Source: a virus. Taken from it: 45,336 bases of DNA. Each line of letters opens with the position of its first letter. The stretch's first letter is position 1. Where the stretch lies: positions 1 to 45,336 of the IMG/VR virus record IMGVR_UViG_3300012964_000015; one strand, 5' to 3'. The position numbers and the translations under genes were made by a program. Below the pieces are notes generated by a model. The model did no database searches and was not told the DNA's origin. It was given only the letters and a program-made list of their open reading frames with translations. Positions 6,094-14,554 of the stretch are shown piece by piece.

Positions 6094-7628
6094 GTAAAGA
6101 TAAAATACAATTAGTAAGAGAATCTGCTGAAGAAGATCTTGCTATATTTATTAAATTAGTTGCTCCTCATTTACTACTTGGAGGTATCCACTATGAACTT
6201 ATCAAGTGGTGGTGTCGTCAAGATGCTAAAAAGAACCAATTAGTTCTATTACCACGAGGACACTTAAAAAGTAAATTAGCAGCCTATAGAGTTGCATGGT
6301 GGATTACTAAAAACCCAGAAACTACTATTTTATATGTATCTGCAACGGCAGATTTGGCTGAGAAACAGTTATATCAAATTAAACAAATTATTGACAATCC
6401 AATTTACAGGCGTTATTGGCCCGAAATGATTGGAGTGGATGAGGGTAAACGTGAAAAATGGGCTGTAGCAGAGATTGCTATTGACCATCCTAAGCGTAAA
6501 TTAGAGGGTATTCGTGATGCTACTTGTAAAGCAGTAGGATTAACTTCTAATACAACTGGATTCCATGCAGATATAGTAGTTCTTGACGATATTGTAGTTC
6601 CGGGGAATGCTTACACAGAAGAAGGGCGTGATAAAGTAGCTTCTTTATACTCTCAATTAGCTTCTATTGAAAATCCGGGATCTCAGGAGTGGGTGGTTGG
6701 TACTCGTTACCACCCAAAAGACATATATCAAAACATGATCGAAATGAAATCAGAGATATATGACCCTGAAACAGGTGACCTTGAAAGTGATGAAGAGATT
6801 TATGAGTTATTCCAAAGAGTTGTTGAATCTAATGGTGAATTTTTATGGCCTAGTCAAACAAGACCTGATGGTAAATCATTTGGATTTAATTATAAAATAC
6901 TAGCTGGAATTAAGGGTAAGTATCAAGGAGATATTACTCAATTCTATAGTCAATACTATAATAACCCAAACAATATTGATACTGCTTGTATTAATAGTGA
7001 TAAATTTCAATACTATGAAAGGACCCTTCTAAATAATAGAGAAGGTGATTGGTATATTAAGAATAGAAAACTTAATGTCTATGCTGCAATTGACTTTGCT
7101 TTCTCTCTCCGTAAAAAGGCCGATTATACTGCTTTAGTAGTTATTGGAGTAGATCATCTAGGTAATTATTATATTCTTGATATAGATAGGTTTAAAACTG
7201 AACGTATTGTAGAATATTTTAATCATATTGTTAAAGCGCAGCAAAAATGGGGTTTTAGAAAACTTAGTGCTGAGGTTACAGTAGCCCAAAAGACTATTGT
7301 ATCAGAATTAAAAGAAAGTTATATAAAACCTAATGGTATTGCCCTTTCTATTGATGAACATAATCCAAATAGACATCAAGGAGATAAAGAAGAGCGTATG
7401 AGTGCTATTCTTGAACCTAAATATGATAATATGCAGATTTGGCATTATCGTGGAGGTAATTGCCAATCCCTTGAGGAAGAACTTATAATGAGGCACCCTC
7501 CTCATGATGACATTAAAGATGCTCTATCTAATGCAATTCATATCTCAGTAATACCAAGACAAAGACTTAATTCTAGTCTTGGAAGTAATATTATAACTCA
7601 TGCGCGTTTCGGGGGGTGTTCTTGGTAA
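6090..7628 (+). CDS. Terminase large subunit
   Basis: ATPase-nuclease that translocates DNA into the prohead and cuts it. The N-terminal ATPase has a P-loop variant PRGHLKSK (residues 55-62) and a Walker B strand DIVVLDDI (161-168). The C-terminal RNase H-like nuclease has AAIDFAFSLRKKADYTALVV (D335, D345) and the late acidic cluster HDDIKDAL (472-479). The gene starts with TTG at 6090, overlapping the previous stop as TTGA. Its last codons (GGCSW) overlap the start of an HNH gene, so the natural C-terminus may have been altered when that gene arrived. Length 512 residues is usual for the family. Confidence 0.9.
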   Translation: MSKDKIQLVRESAEEDLAIFIKLVAPHLLLGGIHYELIKWWCRQDAKKNQLVLLPRGHLKSKLAAYRVAWWITKNPETTILYVSATADLAEKQLYQIKQIIDNPIYRRYWPEMIGVDEGKREKWAVAEIAIDHPKRKLEGIRDATCKAVGLTSNTTGFHADIVVLDDIVVPGNAYTEEGRDKVASLYSQLASIENPGSQEWVVGTRYHPKDIYQNMIEMKSEIYDPETGDLESDEEIYELFQRVVESNGEFLWPSQTRPDGKSFGFNYKILAGIKGKYQGDITQFYSQYYNNPNNIDTACINSDKFQYYERTLLNNREGDWYIKNRKLNVYAAIDFAFSLRKKADYTALVVIGVDHLGNYYILDIDRFKTERIVEYFNHIVKAQQKWGFRKLSAEVTVAQKTIVSELKESYIKPNGIALSIDEHNPNRHQGDKEERMSAILEPKYDNMQIWHYRGGNCQSLEEELIMRHPPHDDIKDALSNAIHISVIPRQRLNSSLGSNIITHARFGGCSW

Positions 7629-8095
7629 AATGTAGAAATCCAGAATGTAATAAGGAGTTTACTCGCACTTTATTAAGAGGAAGACCACATCCGAGACAAA
7701 AGTTTTGTTGTGTTGCTTGTATGAAAAGAGAAGAGTATATAATTAAGTCTTTAGAGTATAAATGGAGACTTAATAAATTAATGGCAGCAGCTAAGAATAG
7801 AGCAAAAGAGAAGGTCCTACCTTTCAATTTAACTTTAGATTATTTAGTGTCTCTTTGGGAAGCATCCTCTGGCTGTTGCGTTTTAACAAGGCAACCCTTT
7901 GATCTATCTTCTTGGGGTAATAAGAGCCAAGTTTCTCCACAGGCCCCTAGTATAGATAGAATAAAGCCTAGTCTAGGGTATATAAAAGAAAATATAAGAT
8001 TAGTCACTTATCATATAAATATATCTTTGTCTGATTTTGGAGAAGAAGAGTTCAAGAAATTAATTGCTGCCTATCAGGACAGCGTTGCTTATTAA
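7616..8095 (+). CDS. HNH-type homing endonuclease with N-terminal zinc finger
   Basis: GTG at 7616 or TTG at 7622 are possible starts; both overlap the terminase 3' end. The N-terminus has a four-cysteine zinc site (CRNPEC ... CCVAC). The C-terminus has SIDRIKPSLGYIKENIRLVTYHIN, the signature shared with many phage free-standing HNH homing enzymes (D-R-I, GY, N-[IV]). A similar motif occurs in the protein at 10171-10659. It lies between the terminase and a small gene that precedes the portal gene, in a position consistent with recent insertion. Such enzymes cut alleles lacking the insertion and spread their gene. Confidence 0.7.
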   Translation: MFLVKCRNPECNKEFTRTLLRGRPHPRQKFCCVACMKREEYIIKSLEYKWRLNKLMAAAKNRAKEKVLPFNLTLDYLVSLWEASSGCCVLTRQPFDLSSWGNKSQVSPQAPSIDRIKPSLGYIKENIRLVTYHINISLSDFGEEEFKKLIAAYQDSVAY

Positions 8096-8105
8096 AGGAA
8101 ATAAA

Positions 8106-8318
8106 ATGGCAGATAAAATTGAAGGTTATCGTAAACGTGATGAATCATATACATCAAGTACTCCAAAAGAAGTAAGTAAAGAAATGCCTATCTCTCCTCC
8201 TTCAGAAGGAAGTTCTATGTCTACATTTAGAAAATCAATGGAAGATCATATGAATGATATAAATATTGGACGAGGTAATGGAATTCCTAATAATTATCAA
8301 GAAAAAAAGGTTAAATAA
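8106..8318 (+). CDS. Small hydrophilic protein before portal, 70 aa
   Basis: AAGGA six bases before ATG at 8106 supports this start over an upstream in-frame ATG at 8064 that lies inside the HNH gene. The protein is short, charged and Ser/Pro-rich (STPKEVSKEMPISPPSEGSS), probably disordered. Its stop overlaps the portal start by one base (TAATG). It probably followed the terminase directly before the HNH gene inserted. Function unknown. Confidence 0.6.
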   Translation: MADKIEGYRKRDESYTSSTPKEVSKEMPISPPSEGSSMSTFRKSMEDHMNDINIGRGNGIPNNYQEKKVK

Positions 8319-10090
8319 TGGCAGGGAAAGTAGCTCAGATACAGGAGATAATTAGTCCAACTAGTCTTGCTAGGCAATTAGCAGGATTATATAATAAATG
8401 GTGGATACAACGTTCTGCTAAAGAAGCAGAGTGGAGGGAACTCCGTGGGTATCTATTTGCTACTGATACTACTAAAACAACTAACTCTAAACTTCCTTGG
8501 AAGAATAAAACAACCATCCCTAAATTAACTCAAATTAGGGATAATCTCCATGCTAACTATAATGATGCTATTTTCCCTAATGATGATTGGCTTCGTTGGG
8601 AAGGTTACAGTGTTGACGCTGTAGTACAGACCAAACGTAAAGCTATTGAAGCCTACATGAAGAATAAACTTCGTGAGGGTGGTTTTAGAGAAACAATTTC
8701 AAAATTACTTAATGATTATATTGATTATGGTAATGTTTTTGCGGAAGTCCTTTGGGTAGAAGATAAACATACTGATCCAGTAACAGGAGAAAAAGTAGTT
8801 AATTATGTAGGACCAAAAGCAGTCCGAATTTCTCCTTATGATATAGTATTTAATCCTACTGCTCTTACCTTTAAAGACTCTCCTAAATTTACTCGCTATC
8901 TTAAATCAATAGGAGAACTTAAAAAAGATGTTCTAATGGATTCTACATTAGGATATAACAAAGAAGTATATTCTAAGATAATTGATACTAGAAAAGCTCT
9001 TAATGCTTTCCGTATGGAAGATATTAATAAAGCTGGTGGATATTTAATTGAGGGATTTGGTTCTCTTAATGAATACTATCAATCAGGTATGGTTGAAATC
9101 CTTGAGTTTGAGGGTGATATTTATGATGTAGTAAATGATGAATTAAAAGAAAAACGAATCATTACTATTGTAGATCGTACCCATATTTTAAGAGATATTG
9201 CTAATCCTTCATGGCTTGGTCAAGATACTAAATGCCATGTTGGTTGGAGAGAGCGTCAAGATAATTTATATGCAATGGGGCCACTAGATAATTTAGTTGG
9301 TATGCAGTATCGTGTAGACCATCTAGAGAACTTAAAAGCTGATGCTCTTGATCTTACAATTCATCCCCCATTAATTATTAAAGGTGATGTAGAACCTTTT
9401 GTTTGGGGACCAGAAGTACAAATCCATATTCCTGAAGATGGTGACATTGCTCCTATAGCCCCAAATCAACAAGCTTTCATGGTTAATAATGAAATTTCTT
9501 CTTTATTAGCATTAATGGAAGAAATGGCTGGTGCTCCTAAAGAAGCAATGGGATTCCGTACTCAGGGGGAGAAAACTGCCTTTGAAGTTGATAAGTTAGA
9601 TAATGCTGCTCAACGTATTTTCCGTAATAAAACTAATAAATTTGAAATAGAATTTATGGAGCCATTACTTAATAAAATGCTTGAAATGGCAAAACGTAAA
9701 ATGGATACAGTAGACATTGCTCGTGTAATGGATACTGATCTTGGAGTAATGGAATTTATTTCTATTACTAAAGAAGATATTACTGCTAAAGGTAAACTAC
9801 GTCCTATTGGATCTAGACACTTCTCTGCAAGAGCACAACTAATGCAAAATATGTTAGGAATCTTTAATAGTCCAGTAGGACAAATGATTGCTCCTCATGT
9901 ATCTGCTAAGAATCTTGCTAAACTTGTTGAAGAACAAATGGGGTTTGAACAGTACCAATTTATTAAAGATAATATTGCTGTTACTGAACAACAGGAAACT
10001 CAAAGGCTTATGAACCAAGCAAGTGCCACTCTACAAAGTGAACAGGCAGTTCCAGCAGAGGAGCAATTACTTACTCCTCAAAATAAGTAA
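8318..10090 (+). CDS. Portal (head-tail connector) protein, 590 aa
   Basis: The dodecameric portal is the DNA entry and exit ring and the base for head assembly. Length and position between terminase and scaffold fit. Recognisable family features include the N-terminal WKNKTTIPKLTQIRDNLHA, the FPNDDWLRWEG segment (about residues 85-95), DYIDYGNVFAEV, and GPLDNLVGMQYRVDHLENLKAD in the central part, all seen in portals of podoviruses from aquatic environments. The C-terminal helices (NKTNKFEIEFMEPLLNKMLEMA) fit the clip/crown region. Confidence 0.8.
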   Translation: MAGKVAQIQEIISPTSLARQLAGLYNKWWIQRSAKEAEWRELRGYLFATDTTKTTNSKLPWKNKTTIPKLTQIRDNLHANYNDAIFPNDDWLRWEGYSVDAVVQTKRKAIEAYMKNKLREGGFRETISKLLNDYIDYGNVFAEVLWVEDKHTDPVTGEKVVNYVGPKAVRISPYDIVFNPTALTFKDSPKFTRYLKSIGELKKDVLMDSTLGYNKEVYSKIIDTRKALNAFRMEDINKAGGYLIEGFGSLNEYYQSGMVEILEFEGDIYDVVNDELKEKRIITIVDRTHILRDIANPSWLGQDTKCHVGWRERQDNLYAMGPLDNLVGMQYRVDHLENLKADALDLTIHPPLIIKGDVEPFVWGPEVQIHIPEDGDIAPIAPNQQAFMVNNEISSLLALMEEMAGAPKEAMGFRTQGEKTAFEVDKLDNAAQRIFRNKTNKFEIEFMEPLLNKMLEMAKRKMDTVDIARVMDTDLGVMEFISITKEDITAKGKLRPIGSRHFSARAQLMQNMLGIFNSPVGQMIAPHVSAKNLAKLVEEQMGFEQYQFIKDNIAVTEQQETQRLMNQASATLQSEQAVPAEEQLLTPQNK

Positions 10091-10098
10091 AATAGTTC

Positions 10099-10127
10099 TT
10101 GACAAAAACATTAAATCATGATATACT
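10099..10127 (+). promoter_or_regulatory. Sigma-70 promoter in front of the HNH gene at 10171
   Basis: TTGACA (10099-10104), exactly 17 bases, and TATACT (10122-10127) preceded by TGA (extended -10). It lies nine bases after the portal stop and would start RNA near 10134, giving a leader of about 37 nt to the homing endonuclease. A nearly perfect host promoter inside the late block, placed only for this gene, suggests the homing gene brought its own transcription signal. Confidence 0.7.
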
Positions 10128-10170
10128 TATTATAGTAATGTAGAAATATAAAACTATTATAGGTATATAA

Positions 10171-10659
10171 ATGAAAGAACAAATTAAATCCTTATGTAAA
10201 GAAGGAAAATCAAATAAAGAAATAATGTCCATATTAAATATAACTAATCCTTTGATTTGTTATTATAAAAGACAATTAGGAATAAAAAGAATAAAGAAAG
10301 TATACCCAATAGGGAAACGAAAAGAGAGGTTAGAAAGAACAAAACTCTCTCCTGAACAACTAACCCAAGCTATTTTAAAATATCAAAGAAAAAAAGAAAA
10401 TTCTACAAGAACTAAACATGAATTTTCTATTCTTTTTGATGATTTAGTATGGAATAAGGTCTGCCCTATCTTAGGATTAGAACTTGATTATTTTAGTACA
10501 AAAGCTTCTCCTAATAGTGTATCTTTTGACAGAATCAATTCTTCTTTAGGATATATAAAAGGAAATGTACAAATTATTTCTTGGAGAGCAAATAATCTAA
10601 AAAGCAATGGTACTAAGGAAGAATTTAAATTAATTCTTGACTATTTTGATTCTTTGTGA
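10171..10659 (+). CDS. HNH-type homing endonuclease with N-terminal helix-turn-helix
   Basis: The N-terminal 40 residues (SLCKEGKSNKEIMSILNI ... YYKRQLGI) look like a helix-turn-helix DNA-binding domain. The C-terminal part holds SFDRINSSLGYIKGNVQIISWRAN followed by KEEFKLIL, the same HNH signature as in the 7616-8095 protein. It is flanked by two promoters (10099-10127 before it, 10672-10700 after it) and separates portal from scaffold. The insertion is inferred from the usual portal-scaffold adjacency. Probable site-specific nicking or cutting enzyme that spreads its own gene. Confidence 0.7.
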   Translation: MKEQIKSLCKEGKSNKEIMSILNITNPLICYYKRQLGIKRIKKVYPIGKRKERLERTKLSPEQLTQAILKYQRKKENSTRTKHEFSILFDDLVWNKVCPILGLELDYFSTKASPNSVSFDRINSSLGYIKGNVQIISWRANNLKSNGTKEEFKLILDYFDSL

Positions 10660-10671
10660 TTTCTATAGCAC

Positions 10672-10700
10672 TTGTGGAGTCAATCTATTTGTGATATAAT
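10672..10700 (+). promoter_or_regulatory. Promoter before the scaffold and capsid genes
   Basis: TTGTGG (10672-10677), a 17-base spacer, and TATAAT (10695-10700) with TGA before it. It matches the promoter at 2191-2219 in the hexamers, most of the spacer and the flanking CAC and ATAT, so both belong to one conserved promoter type. It would provide extra transcription of the 75-aa gene, scaffold and major capsid protein. The predicted start site is only about seven bases before the ATG at 10714. Confidence 0.65.
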
Positions 10701-10713
10701 ATATACTATACAT

Positions 10714-10941
10714 ATGAATTTAAACTTAAAATCAAAAGAAGCAAAAGAATATACAAAAGAAGAAATTTATTTAATTATTCAAGAGTATATTATTGAACAA
10801 ATTGATCTCTCTAGACGTAAAACTCTTGATGAAGATTCTTTTAATAAACCTAGTTGGAGTGAATATCAAGCTTATCAACTAGGATTTCAAAAAGCCTTAA
10901 GTAAAGTAGCATCATTTCTTCCTGACCCGGACGGTAATTAA
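10714..10941 (+). CDS. Small charged protein between portal and scaffold, 75 aa
   Basis: The ATG at 10714 is preferred to an upstream in-frame start at 10672, because that one lies inside the promoter. The protein is acidic and helical (KEYTKEEIYLIIQEYIIEQIDLSRRK) and ends LPDPDGN. No ribosome binding site precedes it and the predicted leader is about seven bases, so translation may be nearly leaderless. The scaffold gene starts two bases after its stop. Function unknown; a head-assembly role is suggested only by position. Confidence 0.5.
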   Translation: MNLNLKSKEAKEYTKEEIYLIIQEYIIEQIDLSRRKTLDEDSFNKPSWSEYQAYQLGFQKALSKVASFLPDPDGN

Positions 10942-10943
10942 AA

Positions 10944-11651
10944 TTGACAACTGAAACAACTGTATTTAATCAGGTGACCCCTGACCCTGTAACACCTGTA
11001 GTAGTTCCTTCTACACCAGTTCTTCCACAAGATGTATCTGAGTTTGTAGGGGTAGGTAAGAAGTATGCGTCAGTAGATGATGCTCTTAAATCAGTTCCTC
11101 ATGCACAAAAGCATATTAATACTCTTGAAGAAGAGCTAGCACTTGTGAAAGCAGAATTGGTAAAGCGTCGTACTACCGAAGAACTTCTTACTGAACTAAA
11201 GTCTACTAGTAATTCAAATGATGGAACACCACCTCAGAATAATTTTACTCCAGAAGACCTACAGAAAATAGTAAAACAGACTATTGAACAAAATGAACAA
11301 CAAGTAGTTGCTAAAAATAATATTAATTTAGTGACCTCTACTTTTACAGAGAAATTTGGAGATAAAGCAGAAGCAACTTTTATTCGTATTGCTCAAGAGT
11401 CTGGGATTTCTATCTCTAATCTTAATAGGTTAGCGGCATCATCTCCTGCTGTGGTTATGAAATTAGCTGGACTTGAAAATAAGAAGATAGAGTCTGTTGT
11501 AACAAAACCTAGTGGTACAATTAATACCCAAACTCTAAATGATAATGGAAATCAAACTTCATTAACTGCTAGAGTAAAGCAAGGTGCTTCTACTAAAGAT
11601 TTAGTTTCTGCTTGGAAGATTGCCGGTCAAAAAGTTGGTAAAACAACTTAA
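10944..11651 (+). CDS. Scaffolding-type protein, 235 aa
   Basis: Starts with TTG at 10944. The sequence is hydrophilic with a Pro/Val-rich N-terminus, a coiled-coil-like stretch (AQKHINTLEEELALVKAELVKRR, about residues 52-74), a Gln/Asn-rich linker and a basic C-terminal segment (TARVKQGASTKDLVSAWKIAGQKVGK). This composition and the place directly before the major capsid gene are those of podovirus scaffolding proteins, which guide coat assembly through a basic C-terminal tail and then leave. No protease domain is seen. Confidence 0.7.
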   Translation: MTTETTVFNQVTPDPVTPVVVPSTPVLPQDVSEFVGVGKKYASVDDALKSVPHAQKHINTLEEELALVKAELVKRRTTEELLTELKSTSNSNDGTPPQNNFTPEDLQKIVKQTIEQNEQQVVAKNNINLVTSTFTEKFGDKAEATFIRIAQESGISISNLNRLAASSPAVVMKLAGLENKKIESVVTKPSGTINTQTLNDNGNQTSLTARVKQGASTKDLVSAWKIAGQKVGKTT

Positions 11652-11672
11652 TATAAATAAAAGGAATAAATA

Positions 11673-12656
11673 ATGTCTCAATTAACAACTAATACAACTG
11701 CTTTTATCGAAGCACAACAGTATAGTCAGTTTATCTTGGATAACCTGCATGACTATCTGCTTCCTGAAGGTATGTCTCGTGATGTCTCGGATTTTGGTTC
11801 GGGTACAACTCTTAATATCAAAACTGTAGGTACAGTAACATTACAAGATGCTGCTGAGGATACTCCTCTGGTATTCAATCCTATTGACACTGGTACTATC
11901 ACACTGTCCATTACTGATTATATTGGTGATGCTTGGCGTGTGTCTGATGACCTTCGTGAAGATGGTTCTCAAGTAGATACCTTAATGGCAATGCGAGCAA
12001 TGGAGTCTACTCGTGCTCTTGGTGAAAACCATGAGTCTCGTTTTCTCTCTGTAGCTAACTTGGCCCAAACTAATGCTAACGTGAACTTGATTAACTCTCG
12101 TCCTCACCGTTGGATTGGCGGTGGTGCTGGTGTTACTACTCGCGTAATGTCAATGTCTGACTTTATTGCAATGAAATTGGCTTTTGATAAAGCTAATGCC
12201 CCTGCTGGTGGTCGTATTGCTATCGTCGATCCTATTGTTGAGGCTACTATTAATAGCTTGACAAATCTGGTAAACGTATCTAATAATCCACAATTTGAAG
12301 GTATTATTACTGATGGATTTGCACGTGACCATAAGTTTGTCCGAAACATCTTTGGATTTGATATTTATACTTCTAACTATCTACCTCTGAAAACTGCTAC
12401 TGAAGCAGTGAATGCTTCTACATATGGTTTGGCTAACACTACTGCTGCTGTTGGTGACGTTGCTAATATCTTTATGTGCGTTGCTGATGATTCATGCAAA
12501 CCTATTATGCACGCATGGCGTCGTCAACCTCAAACTGAGGGCTGGCGTGATCCAGAAGGTCGTGGTGATAAGTTCCAAGTTACATCTCGTTTTGGCCTTG
12601 GTGCTCAACGTGTTGATACTCTTGGTGTTGTTTTAACCAGCGCATCTACATACTAA
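11673..12656 (+). CDS. Major capsid protein, 327 aa
   Basis: Follows the scaffold with a strong ribosome binding site (AAGGAATAAATA before ATG). The N-terminal helix (FIEAQQYSQFILDNLHDYLLPEG) and the segment GTTLNIKTVGTVTLQDAAEDTPL followed by DYIGDAWRVSDDLRED match podovirus coat proteins with the HK97-type fold. Codons such as CGT, CTG and AAC are more frequent than in neighbouring genes, as expected of the most abundant product. Hundreds of copies form the icosahedral shell. Confidence 0.8.
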   Translation: MSQLTTNTTAFIEAQQYSQFILDNLHDYLLPEGMSRDVSDFGSGTTLNIKTVGTVTLQDAAEDTPLVFNPIDTGTITLSITDYIGDAWRVSDDLREDGSQVDTLMAMRAMESTRALGENHESRFLSVANLAQTNANVNLINSRPHRWIGGGAGVTTRVMSMSDFIAMKLAFDKANAPAGGRIAIVDPIVEATINSLTNLVNVSNNPQFEGIITDGFARDHKFVRNIFGFDIYTSNYLPLKTATEAVNASTYGLANTTAAVGDVANIFMCVADDSCKPIMHAWRRQPQTEGWRDPEGRGDKFQVTSRFGLGAQRVDTLGVVLTSASTY

Positions 12657-12672
12657 TCTAAAGGAGATATAA

Positions 12673-13203
12673 ATGAGTTTTGAACTTGATGGTAAACGTA
12701 GTGTATTGAATTCCTATGGTGTTCGTACTACAAATTCTGCATATGGTGCAGAGCAGTCTGATGAAGTAGTTAAGTATGTATCAGTAGAATTTCAAGCCCC
12801 TTCATCGGGTGCTGGTGGTGCTACTAATGGTATGGCGGCTGCTGCTTGGGCTAAGGGGGGTTTGGATGTAGTTATTCCAGTAGGGGCTATTTTCCTTCGT
12901 GCAGATGTTATTGTAGAAACAGCATTTGATGCTCTTACTGCATTGACTATTGGTACATACCGTTCTTCTGATGGTACAACTGCAATTGCTGCTGAAGGTT
13001 TAGTAGCTGCTGCTGGTTCTGCTCTTACTACGATTGATGCTGTTGGTGATCGTTTAGTAGGTGCAGGTACACAATTAGTTACTGGTACTGCCGGTCTTGG
13101 TGCTACATTGTATTCATCTGTTATTCGTGTATTGTATACAGGTACAGTCCCTACTGTTGGTAAGGCTCGTCTGATTGTGCAATATGTACTTAAAGCAGCT
13201 TAA
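12673..13203 (+). CDS. Capsid-associated protein, 176 aa
   Basis: AAGGAGAT six bases before the ATG gives strong translation. The protein is Ala-, Gly- and Thr-rich with beta-type segments (GLDVVIPVGAIFLRADVIVETAF; ARLIVQYVLKAA at the end), typical of abundant head proteins encoded after the coat gene. A strong terminator follows. A head decoration or minor capsid role is inferred from abundance signals and position. Confidence 0.55.
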   Translation: MSFELDGKRSVLNSYGVRTTNSAYGAEQSDEVVKYVSVEFQAPSSGAGGATNGMAAAAWAKGGLDVVIPVGAIFLRADVIVETAFDALTALTIGTYRSSDGTTAIAAEGLVAAAGSALTTIDAVGDRLVGAGTQLVTGTAGLGATLYSSVIRVLYTGTVPTVGKARLIVQYVLKAA

Positions 13204-13229
13204 ATAATAACTATAACTAGTTAGTCCTT

Positions 13230-13265
13230 GAGGGGGTAGGGGTTTCGCCTCTACTCCCTCTTTTA
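13230..13265 (+). terminator. Rho-independent terminator after the capsid genes
   Basis: GAGGGGGTAGGGG pairs over its full length with CCTCTACTCCCTC (two G-U pairs), loop TTTCG, followed by TTTTAATTTT. It separates the highly expressed scaffold and capsid genes from the tail genes and would lower expression of the latter by partial termination. Confidence 0.85.
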
Positions 13266-13285
13266 ATTTTATTGGAGAAATAAAT

Positions 13286-13672
13286 ATGGCATTACCAAAT
13301 GGCAACTCAATGGACTTTAATGGTCTTGAATTAGAATGTGCCCAATTGAATATTGGGCCTTCTGCAACTGTAACTCAACTTACAAATCGTTCTACAGGTG
13401 TAACAATTAATGCTGCTTCTGGGCAAATTACTACTGATGCAACTTCACTAGCTGCTGGTGCAGAAGCAACTTTTATTGTAACAAATAGTACAGTAGGTGC
13501 TAAATCGGTCCCTGTAGTAGCTCTTGCCTCTGGAGCAACTGCCGATACTTCAGTAGCAGTAGTCTCTGCTGTGGCTGCTGGTTCCTTTAGTATTCGTCTT
13601 ACTAACTTAAATGCTGCTACTGCTGATACAGGTGCAAGTGTAATTAACTTTGTAGTTATCAACGCGGTTTAA
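13286..13672 (+). CDS. Beta-rich head decoration-type protein, 128 aa
   Basis: GGAGAAATAAAT precedes the ATG. The central segment ATVTQLTNRSTGVTINAASG, then ITTDATSLAAGAEATFIVTN, followed by FSIRLTNLNA, is a pattern seen in many phage and prophage structural genes near the coat gene. Almost the whole protein is short beta strands with no charged helices. A decoration or stabilising role on the capsid surface is likely but not proven. Confidence 0.6.
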   Translation: MALPNGNSMDFNGLELECAQLNIGPSATVTQLTNRSTGVTINAASGQITTDATSLAAGAEATFIVTNSTVGAKSVPVVALASGATADTSVAVVSAVAAGSFSIRLTNLNAATADTGASVINFVVINAV

Positions 13673-13679
13673 TTAAATC

Positions 13680-14429
13680 ATGGCTAAAATGACATTATTG
13701 GAAATAGTACAGGACATACTTTCAGATATGGATTCAGATCCAGTCAATAGTATTAATGATACTGTTGAGGCATTGCAAATTGCTCAAACTGTAAAAACTA
13801 CTTACAATAATATTGTTGATGGTCGTGATTGGCCTTGGCAGTATGAGTTATTTCAGTTTGATGCTCTCTCTAGCACAGCCAAACCAAATTACTTAAAGAT
13901 TCCAGATACTATTATTAGTCTGGAATTTGTTAAGTATAATATTCGTAAATCTACAGATACTAAAGATAAATTTGTAGGCATTTTGTACAAGTCTCCTCAA
14001 GACTTCCTTGATCTAGTAACACGAAGAGATTCAAGTCTTACTACTATTCAAGTAGTTACTGATTTTGGTGGAGTAAGTCTTAATATATTAAATAATAAGG
14101 CTCCACAATATTATACATCATTCGACGATCAATATATTGTATTTGATTCATTTGATAATACAGTAGATACTACAGTAATGGCTAGTAAATCTTCTGGTCA
14201 TGGCAAGAGAGGTGTAACATTTACTCTTAGTGATACATTCATTCCTGATCTTCCAGTACAAATGTTTTCTTACTTGCTTAATGAATCAAAAGCAACTTCA
14301 TTTGTTAATTTTAAACAAATGCAAAATGGAAAAGCAGAACAGAACTCAGTAAGTCAAAAACGACGTATGAGTCAAGATGCTTGGCGTATTAAAAATGGAA
14401 TCTCATTCCCTAATTATGGACGTAAATAA
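13680..14429 (+). CDS. Tail tubular protein A / head-tail adaptor (T7 gp11-like)
   Basis: The N-terminal helices (MTLLEIVQDILSDMDSDPVNS; EALQIAQTVKTTYNNIVDGRDWPWQ) are the typical start of podovirus adaptor proteins, in which twelve copies sit below the portal. A beta-rich centre (ILNNKAPQYYTSFDDQYIVFDSF) and a basic C-terminus (SQKRRMSQDAWRIKNG) follow. It lies before the tail tubular B gene, as in T7. Length 249 residues is within the family range. Confidence 0.75.
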   Translation: MAKMTLLEIVQDILSDMDSDPVNSINDTVEALQIAQTVKTTYNNIVDGRDWPWQYELFQFDALSSTAKPNYLKIPDTIISLEFVKYNIRKSTDTKDKFVGILYKSPQDFLDLVTRRDSSLTTIQVVTDFGGVSLNILNNKAPQYYTSFDDQYIVFDSFDNTVDTTVMASKSSGHGKRGVTFTLSDTFIPDLPVQMFSYLLNESKATSFVNFKQMQNGKAEQNSVSQKRRMSQDAWRIKNGISFPNYGRK

Positions 14430-14431
14430 TT

Positions 14432-14554
14432 ATGCCAGTAAATAAAAAAATGATGTCTAGTATGAAAAAACAGTATGGTAAAGAAAAAGGTAGAGACGTA
14501 TACTATGCAGTTGAAAATAAAATGAAAAATAAGAAAGCAAAACCAAAGAAATGA
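14432..14554 (+). CDS. Very small basic protein, 40 aa
   Basis: ATG at 14432 two bases after the previous stop; TGA at 14552-14554 overlaps the next ATG (ATGA). The residues KKQYGKEKGRDVYYAVENK resemble a short conserved phage peptide usually found among head and tail genes (YGxxKGxxVFYAxxNK). Strongly basic. Function unknown, but tight coupling on both sides and the recognisable pattern make it a real gene. Confidence 0.65.
   Translation: MPVNKKMMSSMKKQYGKEKGRDVYYAVENKMKNKKAKPKK

Noticed and set aside
10621-10672. Terminator after the HNH gene
   Set aside because: No G+C-rich stem with a T-run was found between the HNH stop and the promoter at 10672.
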